A DNA stretch of 12,736 bases from UBA2040 sp047637535. Lineage in GTDB: Bacteria > Bacteroidota > Bacteroidia > Flavobacteriales_D > Crocinitomicaceae. How positions within the stretch are numbered: position 1 is the stretch's first letter; every line of letters begins with the position of its first letter. Shown here in pieces: positions 8,168 through 12,736 of the stretch. Position numbers and translations under genes: made by a program. Under the pieces are notes generated by a model. That model did no database searches. It was not told the origin of the DNA and saw only the letters and a program-made list of their open reading frames with translations. The stretch lies in NCBI GenBank assembly GCA_047637535.1, contig JBLIKY010000050.1, positions 1 to 12,736 of the forward strand, in the 5' to 3' direction.

Positions 8168-9439
8168 ATGAAAAAGTCTACACCCCTCATTCTCTTTCTA
8201 TTTATTTCTTTTTTGAGTTTTTCTCAAAGGATTACTGATTTTGAAAAAGTGAAAGCTGGTAAAGACTTAATTTCTCAAGTTGATTCGCTATTTATTTATA
8301 TGACAAGTGAACCAGAATCGGACAAAAAGGTAATTGACTTTATTGATAGTGTCTTAATAGAAACACTTAAACAAAACGATCAGTTATTGGTTGAAAAAGT
8401 AAAGGTTTGCTTGGCGATTTCATTGATTAATTCTAATAGAAAAGAGGAGTCATTAACCCTTATTAAAACTTTACTAAAATCTAAAATAACGAGAGAGAAT
8501 AATAAGCAATTTGCCCATTGTACTCAAGTGATGTCCACAGTTTTCATGATAAAAGGACAATATAGTAATGCCTTTAATTCTTTAGATCAGGCTATTGATA
8601 AAATTAAATCAAGGGGCGGGTATACGGAAAATCTTTATTTCTTAGATAATACTAAAACTCAAGCTTTAGTGGCGTTAAAACGCTATGACGAAGCTAAAAT
8701 CAATTGCAAAGAACTAATTAAAAAGATAGTTAAGGAAAATAATAAATCCCATTATTTCTTTATTAGCAATGCCTATGCAGTTTTAGGAAACATTTTTCTA
8801 GAAGAGGATAATTTGGAAGAAGCAGAAAACCAATTTAACAAATCCTCAGAATATGCTCTGCTTTCAAATGCTCCGAGTATGATAGCCAATTCGAAAACTA
8901 ACCTTGCAATTATTGAGTTTAACAAGGGAAATGTAAAAAGCGCGGAAGCCTTGTTTTTAGCTTCGCTTGATGCCAGAAGAAAAGGCAATTCAAGAAAAAA
9001 AATAATTGAAGCGATTTACAACATGGGGGCTTTAACAATGCAACTCGATAAAATTGACACTTGTAAGTTGTATTTTAAAGAGGCTTTAAGCGAAGCAAAA
9101 AAGTATAACTTAAAACAGGAAGAATCAGATGCCTTATTAGCGCTGGCAGCTGTTGAACGAGATTTTGGTAGCCATAAGGCGAGTATTGAGTATTATGAGG
9201 CCAACCTTCTGGTACAAGACGCTATTCGTTCAGCTGAGAACGAAGAGTTTGAACAATACCTAAACATGATTTCAAAAATTGAACAAGAAAGCAGTGTTAC
9301 TGAAATAAAAAAAGTCAACGCCAAATGGGAACAGAAAACGACCAGTGAAAGACAAAAGCTAGGTTTTGTTGCCGCCTTGGTCTTGTTTTTATTCTTGTTT
9401 TTGCTGTTGAAAGCAAGAAACAAGGCCAAATCAATTTAA
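8168..9439 (+). CDS. Exported TPR-repeat protein with C-terminal membrane anchor, no output domain
   Basis: 423 residues. A signal peptide covers about residues 1-20 (lysines, hydrophobic core, cleavage probably after SFSQ). Helical repeats with TPR-like spacing and Gly/Ala/Tyr positions follow at about 119-150, 161-190, 199-232, 240-272, 280-312 and 320-352; the clearest is NAYAVLGNIFLEEDNLEEAE (201-220). A charged, probably coiled segment (355-397) leads into one membrane helix (about 399-414) and a short basic tail, KARNKAKSI. The predicted topology is a periplasmic TPR domain held in the inner membrane. In Bacteroidota this arrangement usually continues into a LuxR-type HTH or histidine-kinase domain; here the protein stops nine residues after the helix. 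It looks more A/T-rich than its neighbours. Function is unknown; sensing or scaffolding is inference. No operon partner: pruA diverges and apaG converges with a 9-bp overlap. Confidence 0.85.
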   Translation: MKKSTPLILFLFISFLSFSQRITDFEKVKAGKDLISQVDSLFIYMTSEPESDKKVIDFIDSVLIETLKQNDQLLVEKVKVCLAISLINSNRKEESLTLIKTLLKSKITRENNKQFAHCTQVMSTVFMIKGQYSNAFNSLDQAIDKIKSRGGYTENLYFLDNTKTQALVALKRYDEAKINCKELIKKIVKENNKSHYFFISNAYAVLGNIFLEEDNLEEAENQFNKSSEYALLSNAPSMIANSKTNLAIIEFNKGNVKSAEALFLASLDARRKGNSRKKIIEAIYNMGALTMQLDKIDTCKLYFKEALSEAKKYNLKQEESDALLALAAVERDFGSHKASIEYYEANLLVQDAIRSAENEEFEQYLNMISKIEQESSVTEIKKVNAKWEQKTTSERQKLGFVAALVLFLFLFLLLKARNKAKSI

Positions 9440-9817
9440 TTTTGGGTAAGAAATTAATTGAAAGGTAGGAACGTGAACCTGAAAATGAGTCTCAGTGCCA
9501 ATGTTTAAAAAAGTATAATACCCTCTCATGAATCCAATTTCGGAGGCCAAACCAGCTCCGGAGGTGTACAAAAACTTTTCTCCTGGCTGCAAAATTGGTT
9601 GCTCACCGATTACACCTTCACCACTAACAAAATTAGATTCTTTTAGCGAGTCAAAAATATACCAATCTCGATGAATAAGCTGTACTGAAAAAGTATTGTT
9701 GTTTTCAATTTCAACACGGTAGTTAAAAAAGTATACACTACGATCTATTTGTGACAAATCAGGTCTAAACTGTGTTTGTACAGTGATTTTAACCCCTTCT
9801 GTGGTTGCCGTATACAT
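9431..9817 (-). CDS. apaG: ApaG-domain protein
   Basis: 128 residues, the usual full length of single-domain ApaG proteins. The fold is a small fibronectin-III-like beta sandwich. Family hallmarks are present: an N-terminal GVKITVQTQF strand (8-17), NYRVEIENN (32-40), VQLIHRDWYIFDS (45-57), GEGVIGEQP (66-74), PGE (78-80), YTSG (84-87) and GFMRGYY (95-101). Genetics in Salmonella (corD) linked the family to Co2+/Mg2+ efflux, but the biochemical role is unsettled, so the common product name should be read cautiously. No signal peptide or membrane segment is seen, so it is probably cytoplasmic. The first ATG of the frame fits family N-termini. Its stop codon lies inside the end of the TPR gene (9-bp tail-to-tail overlap) and no terminator hairpin is visible after it. 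Confidence 0.95.
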   Translation of the reverse strand: MYTATTEGVKITVQTQFRPDLSQIDRSVYFFNYRVEIENNNTFSVQLIHRDWYIFDSLKESNFVSGEGVIGEQPILQPGEKFLYTSGAGLASEIGFMRGYYTFLNIGTETHFQVHVPTFQLISYPKLN

Positions 9818-9839
9818 GATTACTTAAGTTGTTTGAACT

Positions 9840-9870
9840 TAAAAATAGAAGTAAAATCGACAAATTGCAA
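9840..9870 (-). promoter_or_regulatory. Possible apaG promoter
   Basis: On the - strand, TTG (9870-9868), a 20-nt spacer and TATTTTTA (9847-9840) resemble TTG-N17-23-TAnnTTTG with the final G replaced by A. The predicted start is about 15 nt upstream of the apaG ATG at 9817. The AT-rich context makes chance matches likely. Confidence 0.35.
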
Positions 9871-9900
9871 CTTTAGTTGTACAAAAATGAACAATGAAAT

Positions 9901-9951
9901 TAGTTTAAACATGTTATTTTTAAACATGTTATTTAGAATCTATCTAAACTA
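9901..9951. repeat. 7-bp inverted repeat flanking the tandem duplication
   Basis: TAGTTTA (9901-9907) and TAAACTA (9945-9951) are perfect inverted copies enclosing most of the 15-bp duplication. The arms are short, AT-only apart from one G/C pair each, and 37 nt apart, so a stable hairpin is unlikely. It could mark the limits of a protein-binding region or be chance. Confidence 0.35.
9904..9934. repeat. 15-bp tandem duplication carrying palindrome AACATGTT
   Basis: TTTAAACATGTTATT occurs twice with no mismatch at 9904-9918 and 9919-9933, and the next base (9934) continues the repeat. Each unit holds the 8-bp perfect palindrome AACATGTT (9908-9915 and 9923-9930), so the two centres are 15 bp apart. 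It sits in the divergent apaG/nqrA region, about 75-100 bp before the likely nqrA -7 box and about 35-65 bp upstream of the possible apaG promoter. It could be a duplicated operator for a dimeric regulator, or only a slippage duplication. Confidence 0.7.
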
Positions 9952-10005
9952 GCGCATAATCATTTGCTTCTTCAATATTAATCGAAGGTTAAGCAAACAA
10001 TTATT

Positions 10006-10013
10006 TACTTTTG
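10006..10013 (+). promoter_or_regulatory. Probable -7 element of the nqr operon promoter
   Basis: TACTTTTG is a perfect TAnnTTTG match and is followed by C, as in the predicted pruA -7 box. The expected start is near 10019, leaving a leader of about 22 nt before the nqrA ATG at 10042. No TTG lies at the expected -33 distance (the nearest candidate is TTA within GGTTAAG), so this promoter may depend on an activator or tolerate a poor -33 element. Confidence 0.55.
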
Positions 10014-10041
10014 CGCCAACATTTTTAAATGCTTTATTAGA

Positions 10042-11403
10042 ATGTCAAAGACAGTTAAGCTTAGAAAAGGATTGGATATTAGATTAGTAGGAGAGGCGGA
10101 CAAAGTGATGTCTGAGTTTCTTATGCCTAAGTCTGTATCTTTAAAACCATCCGATTTTCACGGAATGACTCCCAAAATGACCGTTAAAGAAGGTCAAGAG
10201 GTTAAAATAGGGGAAGTTATATTCTTTAATAAATACCAAGAACAGGTAAAATGTGTTTCGCCAGTGAGCGGAACCGTTCGATCTATTGTACGCGGTGAAA
10301 AAAGAAGAATCATCGAAGTGATCATCGACGCAGACGGAAAACAAACCAGCACTGACGGGATTCCTGTTGATGTTGCTTCTATTTCTTCTGAAGACTTGAA
10401 ATCCAAAATGCTAGAAATGGGATTGTGGATGTTTATAAAACAACGTCCGATCGACATCGTTGCCAATCCGAATAATGCGCCTAAGGCCATTTTTGTATCG
10501 GCATTTGATAGTTCTCCTTTGTCTCCGGATTTTGATTTTATGCTTCATGGCCAGAACAAAAATTTCCAAGCGGGACTAGATGCTTTAGCTAAATTAACGG
10601 AAGGTAAAGTACATTTAACCCTAAACGGAAATGTACCAGCTGACGAAACGTTTACTTCTGCTTCGAATGTTCAAATCAACAAAATCGTTGGTAAGCACCC
10701 TGCAGGAAACGTTGGAACACAAATCCATCACATTGACCCTGTAAATAAGGGTGAGTTTGTTTGGACAGTGAATGCTCAAGATGTTATGATCATAGGTAAA
10801 TCTTTGCTTGCAGGGGTTTTGGATCCTCACAAAACGATCAATTTAACGGGTTCGTCTGCAAATCATCGCAAATACTTTAAAACTGTGCTTTGTGCAGACT
10901 TAAATTCACTCATTCACGATAAAATTGATGGTGATAATGTGCGTGTAATTTCTGGAAACCCATTAACGGGTGATAAGGTTGCTGCTGACGGACATTTAGG
11001 ATTCTATCACAATCAGATTACTATTATTCCTGAAGGAGACGAATACAAATTCTTCTTAACAACAGGTTGGTTGGGTCACGGTTTCGATAAATTCTCGAAT
11101 TCAAGATTATTCCCAACATGGTTGACACCAAACAAGAAGTTTACCTTGGACACCAACACAAATGGTGAAGAAAGAGGATTTGTTGTAACTGGAGAATTGG
11201 ACAAAGTATTCCCATTTGATATTCTTCCAATGCAGTTGGTTAAAGCTGCTATAACAGATGATATCGATAGTATGGAAAGCTTGGGAATCTACGAAGTAGC
11301 CCCAGAGGATTTTGCACTTTGTGAGTATGTGTGTACTTCAAAAATCAATATTCAAGATAAAATCCGTAATGGTTTGGATTTGATTCAGTCAGAATGTATG
11401 TAA
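10042..11403 (+). CDS. nqrA: Na+-translocating NADH:quinone reductase subunit A
   Basis: 453 residues, close to the usual length of about 450. NqrA is the peripheral, non-membrane subunit of Na+-NQR that takes part in quinone binding; the complex oxidises NADH, reduces quinone and exports Na+ across the inner membrane. Family marks are the N-terminal KLRKGLDIRLVGEA (6-19), SPVSGTV (73-79) with RGEKRRI (84-90) in the RnfC-like barrel-sandwich domain, FDSSPLSPD (155-163), and GKHPAGNVGTQIHHIDPV (217-234). The C-terminal ESLGIYEVAPEDFALCEYVC region also matches the family. No membrane helix or signal peptide is seen, as expected. It is first in the nqr operon, 18 nt before nqrB, behind a TACTTTTG -7 box. 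The ATG at 10042 gives the standard N-terminus. Confidence 0.97.
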   Translation: MSKTVKLRKGLDIRLVGEADKVMSEFLMPKSVSLKPSDFHGMTPKMTVKEGQEVKIGEVIFFNKYQEQVKCVSPVSGTVRSIVRGEKRRIIEVIIDADGKQTSTDGIPVDVASISSEDLKSKMLEMGLWMFIKQRPIDIVANPNNAPKAIFVSAFDSSPLSPDFDFMLHGQNKNFQAGLDALAKLTEGKVHLTLNGNVPADETFTSASNVQINKIVGKHPAGNVGTQIHHIDPVNKGEFVWTVNAQDVMIIGKSLLAGVLDPHKTINLTGSSANHRKYFKTVLCADLNSLIHDKIDGDNVRVISGNPLTGDKVAADGHLGFYHNQITIIPEGDEYKFFLTTGWLGHGFDKFSNSRLFPTWLTPNKKFTLDTNTNGEERGFVVTGELDKVFPFDILPMQLVKAAITDDIDSMESLGIYEVAPEDFALCEYVCTSKINIQDKIRNGLDLIQSECM

Positions 11404-11421
11404 TCTTTAAATAGAGATAGA

Positions 11422-12621
11422 ATGAAATTTTTAGAAAATATTTTACATAAAATGGAACCCAAGTTTGCAAAAGGCGCAAAATTGGAGAAGTGGAATCCTT
11501 TGTTTGAAACAATGGCAACTTTCGCTTTTAGTCCAAAACTAATTACAGAAAAAGGGTCTCACATCCGTGATGGTGTTGACTTGAAAAGAACGATGATGAC
11601 GGTGGTTATTGCGTTGATTCCTTGTCTGATTTTCGGTATTTACAACACAGGACACTGGGAAATGGTTGCCGCAGAAGGTACTCGCTCTTTAGATTACTGG
11701 GATGCGATGGGACCTAAGTTCTTGGCTGGACTAGCTGTCGTATTGCCAATCGTTGTTGTATCCTACGGTGTCGGTTTAGGTATCGAGTTTTTGTTCGGTA
11801 TGTTAAGAGGACATGCACTTCACGAAGGTTTCTTGGTCTCGGGTATGTTGATTCCTTTGACTATGCCAGCTGATGTTCCATTATGGATGGTTGCCGTTGC
11901 TACCGTTTTTGCCGTGGTAATCGGTAAAGAAATCTTCGGTGGTACAGGAATGAATATCGTTAACGTTGCGCTTACAGCACGTGCTTTCTTATTCTTCGCT
12001 TATCCGACTTCAATGTCAGGTGACAAGGTTTGGATGGCTGGTCAAGAAGCTCCTGTTGATGGTTTCTCTGGTTCGACTGCCCTGGGTGATTTGGCTTCGT
12101 TTATGTCAGACAAACCGGTCTTCGAGAATCTAGACGCCTATACGAGTTCCTATTCCTTGATGGATTCCTTCTTTGGTATGATACCTGGTTCGATCGGTGA
12201 AACATCAACTTTGATGTGTTTGATTGGAGCTGCAATTTTAATTATTTCAGGTGTTGGTTCGATAAGAATCATGCTTTCTTTCGCCGTTGGTGGTTTGGTA
12301 ATGGGATTATTACTTAACGCAATAGGTGGAAATGCATTCTTGGATTTACCTGCATATTATCACTTGGTAATAGGTAGTTTTGCCTTCGGTGCTGTCTTTA
12401 TGGCCACCGACCCGGTAACTGCTGCTCAGACCGAAACAGGGAAAATATTCTACGGTTTCTTCGGTGGATTATTAGCCGTAACGATTCGTGTATTAAATCC
12501 AGCCTACCCAGAGGGGGTAATGTTGGCTATCTTGTTTATGAACGTGATGGCCCCAATCATTGACCACTATGTGGTACAGGCAAATGTGAAAAGAAGATTA
12601 AAAAGACTTAAAATAGCTTAA
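11422..12621 (+). CDS. nqrB: Na+-translocating NADH:quinone reductase subunit B
   Basis: 399 residues, a multi-spanning inner-membrane subunit of Na+-NQR. It carries covalently bound FMN and contributes to the Na+ and quinone path. The FMN attachment motif is GFSGSTA (214-220), with T219 as the predicted phosphoester-linked threonine; family members usually read SGAT, and the Ser at 218 is a conservative change. Other conserved blocks are a soluble N-terminus (1-55), hydrophobic segments from about residue 57, HEGFLVSGMLIPLTMP (134-149), KEIFGGTGMNIVN (169-181), GSIGETSTL (256-264) and FMATDPVTA (326-334). It starts 18 nt after nqrA and ends 1 nt before the nqrC start (TAA-T-ATG), so it is co-transcribed and probably translationally coupled. 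The positively charged C-terminus (VKRRLKRLK) is expected to be cytoplasmic. Confidence 0.97.
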   Translation: MKFLENILHKMEPKFAKGAKLEKWNPLFETMATFAFSPKLITEKGSHIRDGVDLKRTMMTVVIALIPCLIFGIYNTGHWEMVAAEGTRSLDYWDAMGPKFLAGLAVVLPIVVVSYGVGLGIEFLFGMLRGHALHEGFLVSGMLIPLTMPADVPLWMVAVATVFAVVIGKEIFGGTGMNIVNVALTARAFLFFAYPTSMSGDKVWMAGQEAPVDGFSGSTALGDLASFMSDKPVFENLDAYTSSYSLMDSFFGMIPGSIGETSTLMCLIGAAILIISGVGSIRIMLSFAVGGLVMGLLLNAIGGNAFLDLPAYYHLVIGSFAFGAVFMATDPVTAAQTETGKIFYGFFGGLLAVTIRVLNPAYPEGVMLAILFMNVMAPIIDHYVVQANVKRRLKRLKIA

Positions 12622-12622
12622 T

Positions 12623-12736
12623 ATGGCAATGAATAAAGAAAGTAACGGATATACTTTTGGTTTCGCAATTGCGCTTGTAGTAGTTGTGGGTACTATCCTA
12701 GCTACTCTTTCAATGGGATTGAAGGAAAAGCAAAAC
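12623..12736 (+). CDS. nqrC: Na+-translocating NADH:quinone reductase subunit C, N-terminal fragment (3' end outside window)
   Basis: The first 38 codons are present and the frame is open to the window edge. The peptide begins MAMNKESNGYTFGFAIALVV and continues through a single membrane helix (about residues 11-33) into a lysine-rich stretch. This matches the N-terminus of NqrC, whose periplasmic domain carries a second covalent FMN; that FMN threonine lies beyond the window. The start is 1 nt after the nqrB stop. An alternative ATG two codons in (12629) is possible, but the first gives the family-typical N-terminus. Gene order nqrA-nqrB-nqrC is standard, and nqrD, nqrE and nqrF are expected to follow. 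Confidence 0.92.
   Translation, partial: MAMNKESNGYTFGFAIALVVVVGTILATLSMGLKEKQN

Noticed and set aside
9866..9881. Short hairpin TGCAAC-TTTA-GTTGTA near the possible apaG promoter
   Set aside because: Only 6 bp with one G-T wobble and no T run; expected by chance in AT-rich intergenic DNA.
9911..9952. 13-codon ORF made from the 15-bp repeat upstream of nqrA (MLFLNMLFRIYLN)
   Set aside because: It ends before the likely nqrA transcription start near 10019, so it would not be in that transcript, and its composition is simply the repeat read in frame.
1..12736. CRISPR arrays, tRNA or rRNA genes, insertion sequences, attachment sites, defence genes
   Set aside because: No regularly spaced repeats, cloverleaf-like sequence, transposase or integrase motif, or defence-type domain was seen in either strand; the intergenic regions are short and accounted for.

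Overview
The window looks like a chromosomal core segment of a Bacteroidota bacterium, most likely Flavobacteriia; family-level placement (for example Crocinitomicaceae) is only a guess. The reasons are RpoB and RpoC sequences of Bacteroidota type, no start codon preceded by a good Shine-Dalgarno sequence, several matches to the Bacteroidota promoter consensus (TTG, about 20 nt, TAnnTTTG), moderate-to-low GC, and a Na+-translocating NADH:quinone reductase operon.

Layout. Positions 1-6187 (+) hold the 3' half of rpoB and all of rpoC, the two large RNA polymerase subunits, ending at a clear intrinsic terminator. On the opposite strand, and convergent with rpoC, is pruA (6441-8069), which makes glutamate from the proline-degradation intermediate and has its own terminator facing rpoC. 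A short divergent control region (8070-8167) separates pruA from a 423-residue secreted or membrane-anchored TPR protein (8168-9439, +). That gene runs tail-to-tail into apaG (9431-9817, -) with a 9-bp overlap. A 224-bp divergent region carrying a 15-bp tandem repeat follows. Then comes the start of the nqr operon on the + strand: nqrA, nqrB and the first 38 codons of nqrC, cut by the window edge.

Function. The set is mostly housekeeping: transcription, proline/glutamate catabolism, a small ApaG-domain protein, and the sodium-pumping entry point of the respiratory chain. PruA yields NADH and Na+-NQR oxidises it, but nothing in the sequence shows that they are co-regulated. The one gene of unclear role is the TPR protein. 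It has the periplasmic sensor-like half and the membrane segment of a common Bacteroidota regulator architecture but no cytoplasmic output domain.

I do not see a new multi-gene system. The points most worth checking are the output-less TPR protein, the superimposed divergent promoters between it and pruA, and the duplicated palindrome between apaG and nqrA.
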